Assembly: GCA_026770025.1 (NCBI GenBank)
Contig: JAMXDE010000020.1
Location: forward strand, 992,001 to 1,056,000
Direction: 5' to 3'
Length of the DNA stretch: 64,000 nucleotides
Source: Craspedostauros australis
Taxonomy: Eukaryota; Bacillariophyta; Bacillariophyceae; Mastogloiales; Achnanthaceae
Within the stretch, counting starts at the first letter, position 1. Each line of letters begins with the position of its first letter. The notes under the pieces are model-generated. The model was not told the origin of the DNA and ran no database searches. It saw only the letters and a list, made by a program, of their open reading frames with translations. A program made the position numbers and the translations under genes. Shown in pieces: positions 21,797 through 33,746 of this stretch.

Positions 21797-23915
21797 GAGT
21801 TCAGGTTCTTCCTTCACTGGTCGCCACTGGTCACGGCTGCTGGTGGCTCGTACGACAAAGCTGGTTGCTTGTTTGTCTTTGCGTGCCTTGGAGATGAAGG
21901 TGGTGAAGGTGGTTGTGGTTGGCGATTTGGATTATGAGTGGAGGTGAATGATCTGTTGAGGCAGCCCGCCCATCAAAGTGCTTGCCTGTGTGGTCTGTGG
22001 TCTATGTTGTGTTGTGTTGCGTTGTCTCTTGTGCTGCGAAGTGAAGTGGGAATAATCAGCCAGAAGAGTGCATGGAGTCAGAAAACGACGGAAGCCTGAA
22101 AGCTGTGATCACGCAGATCGTACCGGTTGTTTTGTGTTGTTGACCTGCTACGAGTACCACACTCTGCATACCAGGTGATGGACGCTTGTACTGCTTTGTC
22201 GTCAACCACAGGATGGGAGAAAGGTGGGCTGGCAGAAAACGAACGCGAAGTGGAGACACCCGACAAAACACGAGTAGGCGGTGGTGCTGGTGGTGGCGAA
22301 GAGACACGGAGAATGCAGAGAGGGAGAGGACAAGACGTCCACTCGTCTCCATCAGCTCTCAGGTTATGTTCTGCTGTATCAGTTGGAGATGGTGTTGGTG
22401 TTGGCGTTGACGCGCGGTCGCTCTCTCCGCGCTGCGCTTCATCGCTTCCTCTCTCTTTCAGTCTTTCTTCTTTCTTCCCAACGCCGGTTTGGATTGTCCC
22501 CATCAAGAACACATCCTTCGTCACGCGTTTACCGCCATGATGGATCAATGTGATGCGTCGGCCTCCCAAAAGCCATCCACAGCGCGTACGAGTGCACACA
22601 CCAACAATGAAGACGCACTTGGACAGCTTCACACAAGACAAACAACGCAAACAACACAAACAACGAAGACAACCGCCACGAATGATGTGAGGAAGAAACA
22701 TCTGTTTCCCATTCCGCCCAAGTGATCGCTTGTTGGGAATGATGATACTGGTATGGACACACTGAACAAGACAAGAATAAAGTCAGAGACACAAAGCAGA
22801 CATGTAATCGTTATCAATCACAATGTATATATGGTGATTCACGCACAATAAGGGACTGACAATCATCACATAGGAAGCCAAATGCCGCTCTCGATCACGA
22901 GTCACTTGTGGACGGCCAGTAGACCTCCTTCTCTGTGACATCGGTATCCTTCTTCGTGACTTATCTCGACAATCATCACACGATTGGTTCGAGTTGATGG
23001 TGCTCATGATGGCGTGAGTGATACAAATCGTTGGTCCTTTGTTGCGACAATCGGGAGCATATCGAGTCACGAGTCATTGGTTGTTGTTGAAGCGAACGCT
23101 GGGCGATGTCACTAATTCTACGACCTGTACCAGACTCGTTCCATTCCAACAACAACACCACACAAATTGCACATCACGACGTGGATCATCACAACATCGA
23201 GCATCACGACAGGGTACGCAACAAATACCAAACCCCCACAAGGAACAACATCACGTGAGAGCAAACACCCAACACCCATCGCAGATTGCAGATCGCAGAA
23301 TGGGACATTGAACTCTGGGAGCAGAGACTGGAAGATGAACAGAAACCGAAACTGAGACGAAGAGAGGTTCACAAGGATGGCGGAATGAGATTCGGTCCTG
23401 GTTTCTGATGGAGCATGTTTCAATTGGGGATTGACGATCGAATCTGCTTGTGCCCTCTCTTGCGCCCCTTTGGGCCTGTGCGGCAAAGCATTGCGCGCTC
23501 TCAGGCTTGTGTGTTGTGATACACCTGTACCTGTTGGTTCAGCTTGCTCTTGCCGGATTGGAATTGAGTTGGGTTGAGTTGAGTTCATCATGTGTGTGCG
23601 TGTGGAGTAGTACGTTGGTTGGGCTGCGATGTTTCAGATCGAGCAACTTTTGCATTCATTCACGTGCGTGCTCGCATTCAGGTGCCTTCTTCGTGTATCC
23701 ACATCCATTCGAAGCAGTGCACCCGGTGTATGGACGAGTGTGCTGTGTGAAGTGATGGAGGGCAAGCGCCATCTTTCCCAGTCGATCACGCTCCAGACAT
23801 GTCTGTTCGTGAAATCCATCCACGCATCGTGAATCGAGGCTGTGTTGATCGCTGCAGCAAGATGTCAACATGTCTTGGTGGTAGGTGTCAGTACGTGATG
23901 GAGTAGGCTGTGGTT

Positions 23916-24347
23916 TCAAGGAAGCACGGGCGACATGGACATAGAAGATGTCGTTGAGATTCTGGTTGAGGTTTGGTTCGTGGTGCCGATGGTGGTGATG
24001 GAAGTGATGGGCGAGGCAATTTCGTTGGTGTCATCACGCAACTGCAGAGAGAAGGAAGGATCAAGAACAAAGACAACGACCAGAACAACCGCAAACATCA
24101 AGACACGTTTGAGCTGCTTTGTGAGCACAGAATCCCGCGAAGGAGTCAAAAAGGAAGGGAAAGCGGGAAGGACAAGGAAGAAGCACAGGAGAGGCACAGG
24201 CAGCCATGATAGAAAAGTGTTCAACAAGAGACAGAGCACCATACGAAGGTGTAAGTCGTAGGCAACACCAACTAAGGGACAGACAGATAGCAGGCGAGCA
24301 AAGGGGAGCGACAGCGCTTGAAGAAGAACGAAGGCGGAGGTGGCCAT
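23916..24347 (-). CDS. Possible small membrane protein (weak)
   Basis: A 143-codon frame starts in a good context (gaccATGGCC). It has a signal-like or membrane segment at the N-terminus, a second hydrophobic block (about 35-60) and a third (about 80-95), then a Ser/Thr/Ile-rich tail. The opposite strand is Lys/Arg/Glu-rich, and the complement of such sequence is often hydrophobic by chance, so this may be spurious. No family recognised. Confidence 0.22.
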   Translation of the reverse strand: MATSAFVLLQALSLPFARLLSVCPLVGVAYDLHLRMVLCLLLNTFLSWLPVPLLCFFLVLPAFPSFLTPSRDSVLTKQLKRVLMFAVVLVVVFVLDPSFSLQLRDDTNEIASPITSITTIGTTNQTSTRISTTSSMSMSPVLP

Positions 24348-25662
24348 GGTCGCATCACCCTCCGCACGTGGTCTCTGACTGATCCACGATCATGCCTCCT
24401 CGTGATCGTGAGTAACAAGCGGCGGACAAGGGGAGCAATGCTCGCAGGTTGGTTGCGCATGGCTGAAATGTTGATTCACACAGGGCATGGATGTTGCATA
24501 CCCATGGCGTTGGCATGCGATGCGATCACAAATCTTTCCAGGCCAGCTCAGTTCGAATGAGCGAGTGCGATACCTGTTGGGATGAATAGTGTACCATACG
24601 ACCTACTCCAGAGAACTATGATAATGAGAGAGGCATGTGTGGCAGCTTCTCTCGGGAGAGTAGATCGAACTTTCCATCCCGAAGCTGCATAGTTGTAGAC
24701 GTGGAGATATCTTGGTTGTTCGCCTCTGTGTTTGCGTCGCCGCCAACAAGTCCCTTCGTTTCTCCATCCATCGTGCTCACTCTCCCCCCTCCTATGCATC
24801 TCTTCACACAGTCATGTGGATTGCACGATTGGTGCCTCCTTCTGGACTGTGCTCTGGCCACGGTCGTTGACGATCTGTCTGTGCTGGAGAGAGCGACGTG
24901 GCGATCGCTGATGGGCTCTTTTGCATCTCTTCTTGGCTCTCCGTGACACTGTGAACCGAGCCATGGTTGATACCTACCAACAGAGGGACGCCTATTGGTG
25001 CTCTCTAATGTATGAAAATGCTCCCAATCTTCCCCTCTGGTGCTGCTTGTATTGGTATCAACATGAGTTCCATTCACCCTGTACTCTGCAATAGTCTACA
25101 TGCCGATGTTGCCTTCTCCTTCACGATCAATGGCAAGGTAAGCGCAGAAGGATCATGTCCGGGTCTGCGTCAGGTTCCAAATGTCCTTTAGCAACGCTTT
25201 CTCTGCGCATGCAGCGAAGCAGAACAGACAGGTGCAGATCTCCAGAAAGGTGAGTTTGGACATGGAAGCCAAGTGCATACAGTTGTCATCCTTCTGTGGA
25301 AGCGCTATCACGACGGGTGTCTTGTCGTCTTTGTCGTGAGAGGATCGGTTTATGTTTCCGGTTCTATCTTCCGATGTCAACAGCTAGCGATTTAGTCAGG
25401 TCAGTCAGCCACCGCACGACCTGTCGAAGGACAGACTGATGATTGGGTTGAAGCACGTCACAAGAATCGTGACGAGAACTCGCGATGATGACGACAACAG
25501 TGATCTTTCTGTGTCATTCCAGTTGGCGAACGCATCGCTCAGCTGTTGCGACAAAGATCGCCGCCCACATCTCCCTTCAAGCACTTCGCTCTGCCCGCAA
25601 TCAATCACCAGCTCAGGATCATCTGGCGTTGCTTTCTTGGCAAATACCTGGAGAAGGCACTC

Positions 25663-25670
25663 TATTATAC
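25663..25670 (+). promoter_or_regulatory. TATA-like core promoter motif TATTATAC
   Basis: TATTATAC lies 108 bases before the ATG at 25778, with a second AT-rich stretch (catataata) just downstream. It is the same octamer as at 14740. Confidence 0.35.
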
Positions 25671-25777
25671 TTTGCAACAGTCATATAATAGCAAACACTG
25701 GTGGAACGATCAGTTGTTCGATCATCATACTCAGAAACCCACGTCGATTCACATCATCCCAACCCACTCGGTTAACC

Positions 25778-26620
25778 ATGAACTCGCAACTGCGTTCCAC
25801 CAGCATGATGGGAATTGCGGCCATCGTGCTGATGGCTTCTGCCATGACCTCTGCTTTCCAAACGACTTCGCTCGCATTCAGTGGAAGAGTGTCGACTTCA
25901 TCATCGCCAATGGCGGGGTCCATCGCTCTGTATGCGAAGAAGAAGGGAAAGAAGCGACGTGCCTCCAAAGGATTCAGCCAGGAGGCGCCGGCGCCACAGA
26001 AGACCAAGTCGGATGCTGCTTCTCCCGCCGCGACCACCACCACGACCCCTGCTTCTGGAATGCAGCAGCAGCAGCAGCCAACGTCCGCAATGTCGTCACA
26101 GGGCACAGACTTCCTGACGTCCGTCCAAGGCGGATCGGCAGAGAAGCCCACCATCGACCCCAGCCTGCCCGTCGAAGAGCGAACGAAACAGATCCTGCGA
26201 AAAGGATACGGACTGCGAACGATGGAGGAGCAGCAAGAGGAGAAGCGACGGGCCGAGAAGGCCAAGGAGGAGCGCAAGAAGCTCGCACAATGGAAGAGGA
26301 TGGCGGATAAGGGCGAGGACTTTGACATCATGACCACCGTGCCCCCGCAGTTGCTCATCTTCATCGATCGGTTCCTCAAGATCGGATTGGCCATTTGCAC
26401 CGTCCTATTTGTGTCGGCCGGTGGTGCCATCACCGTCGAGGCCTGGAGCAAGGCCACGGATAGCCCGTTGCCGGAGAACATTGACAGCTTCATCGTCGGT
26501 ATTGTCGAGCCGAACTTCACTTACGGCCTTCTGGTGCTGTTGGGATTCTCCATCAGTTTGGGAGCCTTCGCCGCCGCCCAGTTGGCATCCGCCGGATCCA
26601 CGTACCGTGAAGACTCTTAG
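25778..26620 (+). CDS. Plastid-targeted two-TM protein, LPA2-like candidate
   Basis: A 280-residue protein. The frame is open further upstream, but the ATG at 25778 (aaccATGaac) is followed directly by a signal peptide (MMGIAAIVLMASAMT) with the plastid cleavage motif SAFQTTS, so this start is preferred. A Thr/Pro/Gln-rich linker and a charged helix (EEQQEEKRRAEKAKEERKK) precede two transmembrane segments near residues 185-210 and 235-260. They are separated by SPLPENIDSFIVGIVEPNFT. That loop, with LPExxDxF and PxFT, resembles my memory of LPA2, a thylakoid protein needed for photosystem II assembly. This is a suggestion, not a firm call; otherwise it is a conserved plastid membrane protein of unknown function. 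Expected location is the plastid, probably thylakoid, with the charged N-terminal part in the stroma. Confidence 0.7.
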   Translation: MNSQLRSTSMMGIAAIVLMASAMTSAFQTTSLAFSGRVSTSSSPMAGSIALYAKKKGKKRRASKGFSQEAPAPQKTKSDAASPAATTTTTPASGMQQQQQPTSAMSSQGTDFLTSVQGGSAEKPTIDPSLPVEERTKQILRKGYGLRTMEEQQEEKRRAEKAKEERKKLAQWKRMADKGEDFDIMTTVPPQLLIFIDRFLKIGLAICTVLFVSAGGAITVEAWSKATDSPLPENIDSFIVGIVEPNFTYGLLVLLGFSISLGAFAAAQLASAGSTYREDS

Positions 26621-27480
26621 ACAATCGCACTGAAGTGGATTGGATTGGATTGAGGTGGTGCTATATACCGGAGCGTCTCGTTGGCACACCTGCACAAACC
26701 TACTCAGGGCCACAAATGATTAGAGGCATGATGGAAAGATTGCACGGAAGTCAATGAGTGATGCAATCTGATCTATGGCTATCAACATGTTGTCCGGAGG
26801 AATATGACACAGTTCAATGAGATTGTGGGCCTGATGGCGACCACGGAAGAGTTAAACAGAGCCATTCGATACAGATGGATGGCTTGCCATTGATTCTGCC
26901 ATCGTTCTGATCGTGCCGAATGCTCCACGCAACTTCAGATCATGCATGCCTCAAGCACAAATAAATTGTATTATGGTTTGCATCGATCCGACAGTCTGAA
27001 GCACTCGTCTTTCATTCAATATATTATTTATGATGTACCCGTAGCTGTTGTCATGAACTGCTGGAGTCCACACAAAGCAGAGTCGGATTTCACAAATTTT
27101 GGTGCCGTCAGGGATGAACAGATTGGTCAAGTTGAAGCTGGTGTCATTCGTTCATCATGTGTTTGCGGTTGACGGTTGCTGGCGAACGATGGACTGACGT
27201 TTGCGTTTCGTGAGATTTTGCCATCAAACAAGATTCTCGCACAGTTCTCGTGTCATCACTCTCATTGGAAATGCTGCTGAGGAATGCCTCCACGCACTCC
27301 ACTCAAAATCGGTGTTGCCGATCGATCAATCATCTGTTGACGGGCTCACTGTCTCTTGCTGACGAGTGCATGGTATCCTCGTCCCAAATCGCATCCGTAT
27401 CCGTATTCGTATCCAAATTCGTATCCGAATTGAAACTCAGACTCAGACGCAAGTCCAGTGCCAAGCGAAGAAGAACGAAG
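26621..27480. other. Intergenic
   Basis: This 860-bp spacer lies between two co-directional plastid-protein genes. It is AT-rich around 26940-27050 and holds only short frames. Part of the 3' half may be the leader of the downstream gene, because its frame is open back to 27250. Confidence 0.45.
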
Positions 27481-30400
27481 ATGGGCCGTGCAACGAGTGT
27501 TGCTGCCAGCCAAAGATGGCTTCATCTCGGCTTGACCGCGGTTGCTGCGATCGGCATGTGCTGCCAATCATCGGTGCGGTTGCCATTGCCAACGGCATCG
27601 GCATTTGTGGTTCCCTCTGCCAGCACCTTCCGTCAGCAGCCGCAGACTCCTCTGTTTGCCGCAGCATCCGATGACACTGCTACAAAGTTGACGCCACAAG
27701 CCGTTGCAAGCGGACACTCCCAGAACATCGACCTCGTGCAAGCCCTGCAGGAGGCGACAGAGATGGCGAAGCAGGCATTGCCCAGCGATTCATCCCTCCT
27801 CGACGTGGATTTGGCCATCGTCTCCATCAGCAGCCTCTACAGTTCATCGCCTTCCACCGTCATCCCGACCGTCACGGAAGTTGCCAAACCTTTCAACATC
27901 AAGAACCTTATCGGCTGCACCAACGGTGGATTCATCAGCAGTAGCGCCAATCTGGAATACTCGCGCCCATCGACGGGGTCATCTGCCGCCTCTGCAACGT
28001 CCAGCAGCGATGGTGGGGCTTCGAGAAACGATGCGGAGGATCTGGAATTGCTGCGTGCCTGCCGACCTATCGAAGAGGAAGGTGTGCCAGGCGTTTCCGT
28101 CGTGCTGTCCATGCTCCCGGATGTGGATATTCAGGTGCGTCCAATTGTCAGTCATCGCAAAAACAGAGATGGCTTGCCCCTCTTCGTCGAACAAGCCATA
28201 CTCAAGCAGTCGGGGTTGACCAGACACCGACATGTGAACAATACAATATCTCACGCTTCTCCTTTCCCAACATCCCAACATCCCGCTGCATCCCTACCCG
28301 TGCGCACATTCGTTACTATTCTCAGACTTTCCACGTCATCGACACCGACGTGCCGGATGATTACGGCCGCGTCCCCAAGGACGATTGGAAGGCGGCCGTG
28401 GGACTCTCGTCCTTTCAGGAAAAGGAGGATAGCAACTCCGCATTCATGCTTCTGCCATCGCCGGCCTTCCAGAACGATGTGGATGATTTGCTGGGCGGCC
28501 TCGGAATCAACTTTCCCAACTCGAGGGTCTTCGGTGCCATTGCCTCCACCGTTAGCTCTCTCAGCCGTGCGCGTTTGTTCCGGTATCAGCAGGTGGACGG
28601 CGCGGAACCGATCATCCAAACATTGGCGGATGGTTGCGTCGGCATTGCTATGACAGGCGACATCGAGATCCAATCCATGCTGGCGCAGGGCGCCAAGCCC
28701 GTTGGCGGTGTCTACCAGATCGTCAAGGGCGGTGCATCCACCATTCAATCCATCGTCTTGGACGAAACTGCCACGGAGCTGGTGCAGCAAGCCGAGGCCG
28801 AGTTGACGGATGAAGCGGATGGCGCCGTGACAGACGACGACGACGACGACGAGGATGAGCAGGATGCGGGTGAAATGGATGCCAGAACCAAGATGCGCAA
28901 CGCGTATGCCAAGGCGCGCATTCCAAAGCCCGTGCTGGCCGAAGCGAACTTTCTTATGAACGTCCTCAGTGATGATGATCAAGCATTTATGCGCAAGGCG
29001 TTGCTGATCGGACTCGAACGTGCGGGGTCCGTCGGTCGCAGCCCATCCGATCTAATTCGTCTGTCCGAAGGCAAGGGACATAGATTCCAGGTTCGCCAAG
29101 TTGCCAGCGCCGGAATGAAGGACGGTTCCGTCACGTTCCCCCTCGGCAGCGTGGAGGTGGAACCCGGCACACGCCTGCGCTTCTACGTGCGCGAAGGTGA
29201 TTTCGCCAAGAGGGAGGTCGAAGCCCTGTGGATGGGATACAAGAGACGCCTTCTCGAAGAGAGCATGCAATCCATTGGTAACGATGAATCGGAAGATGAT
29301 AGCAGCAATGGCGCACCATTTGTGCCCTCCGCATGCTTGATGTTTCCCACCTTGGATCGTGGCAGCAAATTCTTCCTGGGCAAGGGTGGTTTCGAAAGCA
29401 AAGCAGTCTCTGAATTCGTTCCAAATGTCCCATGCATCAATGGCTTCTTTTCCAATGGCGTGATAGGTGCGCTCGGCCTCCAGGGTGACAACGGGAAGGA
29501 ACCAGTCAGCGTCCAAGGCAGCTCGACCGGGTACGTCCTGATCGGCAGCAAGTCCGGCAGGCCTGTGTACTCGCCTGCCAAGGCCGCAGCGGATGCCGAA
29601 CGCAAGGCAGATGCAGAGCTGTCGTCATCGGAAAATGATGAAAATGACAACGGCACTGACGATGAAGCCGATTCCCCATCAAGCGATGAGGCAACGACGA
29701 AGAAGCTGGATGTGGATACAATCAAGAACGCACCAAGGGATGAGAATGGCGAGTTGATCATCAAGCGCCGCGAAGTGCATTCGGGACGCGCGCTCACTGT
29801 GTCGACTGTCGAATGGAGCGTAGCCGAGAAGACTGCCAAGCCCACCAGCGCGTTGGAAGGGTTCATGTGGGACAAGGAGACGGAGGTGGACCGGTTGCGG
29901 GAACGTGTCCCTCTGGCAAACCTTCTGTCGCAATGCAAGCTCTTTACCATGGATCCGACGAAGCCCAAGCCGCGCGATTGGTTCGGTCCTATCCGCGAGG
30001 AAGCTGCCGCGAACGATGGAAAGCTCGTCATCATTCCTGAATGCAAGCGTATGGAACCCTCGACGGGGAGCTTGCGGAAACGATACAACCTTTCCAAGCT
30101 CATCAAGCAGTACACCTTATCTGGCACCCCGGCCTTCAGCGTGAATTGCGACGCTGTTCTATTCGGTGGATCGTTGGAAGATGTGACGAAGGCACGCGCG
30201 GCATCGACCAGCGCAGCGTTGAAGAAGCTAGGCATGACCTCCGAAGGCAATGAGAGCGAAAATGAGGCAATTGATGACTCGTTCGCGCCACCTATATTGG
30301 CGTCTGATTTGCTGCTGTACCCGTACCAGCTGTACAAGCTCCGGTTGGCCGGTGCCGACGCGGTCAGCCTGGTCGTCGGCGCGCTCCAGGCCAAGGACTT

Positions 30401-30806
30401 GCTGTATCTCACCAAGATTGCTTCCACCATGAACATGCAATCGTACGTGACCGTGACATCCAAGCAGCAGATCAAGGATCTCTCCGTCCTGTCCAAGGAC
30501 GGTGGCCCAACTGGCTTGATCGTGTCCAACCGTCAACTCGAGGATTTCTCATTCGATATGACAGGACAGCAGGCTCTTGACATCCTGCGGAGCGACGAGC
30601 TCGCGGAGTTCAAGAACAAGTACGGCGACGATATGCCCGTCTTGGTGGAAGGCCGAGTGGGAATCATCGAACGGCCAACCACGGTCGCGTACTTGGATGC
30701 ATTGCAGGAGGCTGGCGCCATGGCCGCCATCGTCGGTGGAGGAATCGCCATGGAGGAGGCAGCCTCGGCCCCGTCGAGCCTCCAGGAGTTCATGAAATCG
30801 CAATAA
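27481..30806 (+). CDS. Plastid FIST-domain protein fused to an indole-3-glycerol-phosphate-synthase-like barrel, two exons
   Basis: Exon 1 is 27481-28134 and exon 2 is 28326-30806, joined in phase 0 (GTGCGT donor, TTCTCAG acceptor, 191-bp intron) to give 1044 residues. The N-terminus is a signal peptide ending TASAFVVPSAS, a plastid targeting signal. Residues about 60-510 read as FIST_N plus FIST_C, a sensory/ligand-binding module: VDLAIVSISSLYSSS, LIGCTNGGFI, a FHVIDTDVPDD segment, LARLF-type GAxxPVGG repeats (GAKPVGGVYQIV), then LMFPTLDRGSKFFLG. After an acidic linker (560-620), residues about 736-1040 follow plant-type IGPS (TrpC): EVDRLRERVPLANLL, IPECKRMEPSTG, YPYQLYKLRLAGADAVSL and AAIVGGGI. 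Glu and Lys of ExK are kept, but the KDF lysine is Ser, VEVH is VTVT, INNR is VSNR and ESG is RVG. Tryptophan-pathway activity is therefore doubtful; a ligand-binding role is more likely. Confidence 0.85.
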
Positions 30807-31184
30807 CTAAATGAGACAACTCTGCTATCCGTACGTAGTACAACCGTACGAGCTATAGTACGAGCATCATCAATGGCGAAGCAACATGCTCTCAGAGGCT
30901 GGCGTTGTGTTCAGCATAGAAGTCGGGCACTCGTATTAGTAGAGTGAAAGAAATGAAAATGAAAACTCTAGAGAGACAGTCACAGTGACTTATGTTTTTG
31001 CGGAGCCGATTGCTCGTGACGACCAAACCAACCATGACGAACACGCTTGAGTGGACAGCAGCCCATAAGCGTCGCTGCGCTCTCAGGTTCTCGATGCATC
31101 CGGCGCTGCTATCAGCCCTTCCGCGAGCACGATCTCCGCTGCTGCCCGTGTTGGTTGAAAGACCGGTTTCTCCGTTGGTGGTCC
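30807..31184. other. Intergenic, tail-to-tail 3' flanks
   Basis: A 378-bp spacer between convergent genes; it holds GTAC-rich sequence at 30828-30875 but no gene. Confidence 0.5.
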
Positions 31185-33746
31185 CTACGCGGTTGGCTGG
31201 GCCGTCATTGTTGGCGCCGGGGATACGGTGGGTGGGGAGGTCTCGTAGTCAAACCCAATCACCCTATCGATGACATGCATCACGCCGTTTCGTGTGTAGA
31301 CTTCCTCCTGGATGATCTTCGCCCCTCCAACCCAGACGCTCTCCTCCATTGTGACGTTGTCGTACTTGACTTCAACGCCCATGTCGAAACCTTCCAGCGG
31401 CGTGAGTATTGTGCTCTTCGCCACAACATCGATGTAGTAGAGTCCACGAATGACGTGCTGCTCGACGATGCCTCTTGCCTTCGGTGCTGGGTAGGAGATT
31501 CGACGGAATGCTCGGTTGTACGGGATGAAGCCCGTGAGTGGAAGATCGCGGTCGATGAGATCTGTCAAGCGCACGTAATCCACGGTCGTCGCGAATAGCG
31601 TGAGGCCGCTGTAGGTGCGGTTTGATTCTTTGCAGTGGTCGTAGAGCGTTCGTGAAACTGACGGAGGTTCCAGGACCTTGTCGATGATGTGGAAGTACCT
31701 GTTGGTGTTGATCAGGTCGGTTCAGATCCAATCGGATGCATGCGTGGTGCGAGTAGTGGTAGGGTGTGTGATGGGAGCGAAGAAAGCAAAGGAATTGTGA
31801 GCTACTGTTTGTTTGCTTGCTTGCTTGTTTGTTTGCCGTTGATGTGTGTGTGTGCATGATCAGGACACTCGCGAGTTCAGACATCGCTGGTTGCTGCCTT
31901 TGGTGTCAGCCAGTCGTTGCGCACGACAGGTCGCAGCATACCATAGATGGCACCAGCAGAACAGAGCAGGCGCCACACTCCGGAGATTGCGTCTGATTCG
32001 TCTGAGACCAAACTTACCCGTCCGTGGAGATCATGTCACCAAATTGGATCACCGATTTGTCAATCCTGGGGGATGTGCCCTTGCGTTTGAGCTGGTACGT
32101 CTCACCGCTCAACATGGTGATGTTGCCTGGAGCCTCGGCGTAGTAGTCGGCGATGGTCATGGCTGGGGAGCTGATGTGGTGGGACAGGAAATCTCTCAAG
32201 TGACGCTGCCACTCTGGCTCGATGAGACGGTCGTACACGGCGCGGTCGAAGGCGGCAAATGCAGCGTCATCCGGGCAGAACACGCTGACGGTGTCGTTGG
32301 CCAACTGCGCGAAGGTTTCAGAGGTCCACGCGGAGGCGACGAACATTCTGTTGCAGGGTTCGGTATCCCACGACGTGGAGACACGCATGAAGTTAGCAAA
32401 GTCGGATGCTTTGGGCGGTGCCAGCGGCATGTCCAATCCATGGAACACTCTGCGTACGAAATGACATGTGTGTTATGATCGCAGATGCGCGAAGATGGCA
32501 TTTGAGGACGGAGATTTGTGCGAAGGTGAGATGACGAAGGATGATTGTCAATAGCATGAAAACGATGATCAGTAGGAACGCTCTCCAAAAACGAACGTCT
32601 GTAGGAGGCCCAAAGCATTTACCACGCATTGCGTGAGCAACAGCACTCCAAGGTAATGCCGTTAGCACCGACCATATCACGCACACAGGAAAGGTAGCGG
32701 TTGCATGAGACCCAGCAGCGCAATATAATTCATATGGGTGCATCCACACACAAGATGAGTGCATTCCCAACGACTCACCCATTCTTAGTCACCTGATCCT
32801 GCAGCAGCACTTCGCTGGATTGGAATCGGAACTTCTCATCCGTCGTGGTGATCCATATGTGGGTGCCGAGCATGGTGACAATGAAGTCCTGCTCCGTGTT
32901 CTTGGCCGCGTGACGCGCCTTGACGGTGTCGAAGAATTGATTGCCAGGCAGCATGTGACACAGGACGAAGGCGCGGGTGTAGTCCTTGGAGTCCTCGTGC
33001 AGCAAGGTGGGCACATCGATTTCGGCACGATTGAAACGGCGATTGGGTGGCACGAGGAAGGTGAGGCCGTCCTCGTAGATCTTGTTGAGCTCCTCCTTGA
33101 GGCCGGCAAAGAGGGCGATGTTAGCCATGACGTTGAAGGAGAACTTGTCCGAGAAGTCGCGGAACATGCGGTCGAGCATGGGCAGATGCAGCATGGGAGG
33201 GATGATGATCTGGTTCAGGACGTGCACCATGCCGTCCGTCATGGCCCTGTTGGTGGCAACCATGGCCGCTCTCGGCACGCCGTCCAGCGTCTGCTGCACC
33301 GGGCGCACGTTGATTTCGCCCACCATGTTCTGCAGCTTGGTCCTGGCGCCGTCGAAGATCTGATCCTGCGTGAGGACGTCCTCGTCCACGAAGTGCCACA
33401 GCATGAGAAGGCGCCTGTGGATGAAGAAGGCGTCCTTGCTGTAGCGATGGTACATAATCGGATCGCTGGTCTTCCACCTGTCGAAGGCGGCGTTGTTGAG
33501 CGCGAGCAGGGTCTGCGCATCGCTGGGCGAGATGCCCAATCCCTGCAGCATCGTGCGGAGCGTGGAGAGCTGCTCCGTGTCTTCCACGAACTTGGCGATT
33601 GACACAGGAGGGTCGCTGGGTGTCTGGGCGCTGGCGGCAGGGATCTTGCTCATTGCCATCATGCCAACACCCAGCATGACCAGCAGCGACGTCATCGTCA
33701 TGGTCATCATCGAGGAACGCCTCTGCCTTCTCCAACTCGTCTTCAT
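31185..33746 (-). CDS. Secreted protein with four fasciclin (FAS1) domains, three exons
   Basis: Exons are 33746-32779, 32449-32018 and 31698-31185 on the minus strand, with introns of 329 and 319 bp. All joins are GT-AG and in frame, giving 637 residues. The ATG at 33746 is the first of the frame and opens a signal peptide (MLGVGMMAMSKIPAASA, cleavage before QTPSD). Four FAS1-like units follow, each closing with an H2-type motif: DGMVHVLNQIIIPP, NGVFHGLDMPLAPP, DGYFHIIDKVLEPP and NGVMHVIDRVIGF. The C-terminus is a short Thr/Pro/Ala tail (SPPTVSPAPTMTAQPTA). FAS1 proteins mediate adhesion and matrix contacts outside the cell; in microalgae they are often secreted or wall-associated. Both introns split the Gly codon of an (N/D)G-x-x-H motif at the same phase. 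No GPI signal is obvious. Confidence 0.85.

Larger units (their letters stand above)
21797..25777. other. Long intergenic region with at most one small gene
   Basis: About 4 kb between a - gene start and a + gene start. Apart from a small minus-strand candidate at 23916-24347, frames are short and compositionally irregular. A TACGAGTA motif occurs at 22149-22156. No transposase or reverse-transcriptase signature was seen. Confidence 0.4.

Noticed and set aside
29183-30529. 448-codon antisense frame across the FIST/IGPS-like gene
   Set aside because: It is the mirror of a well-supported coding sequence with domain matches; Ser/Leu-rich composition is typical of the complementary strand of such genes.
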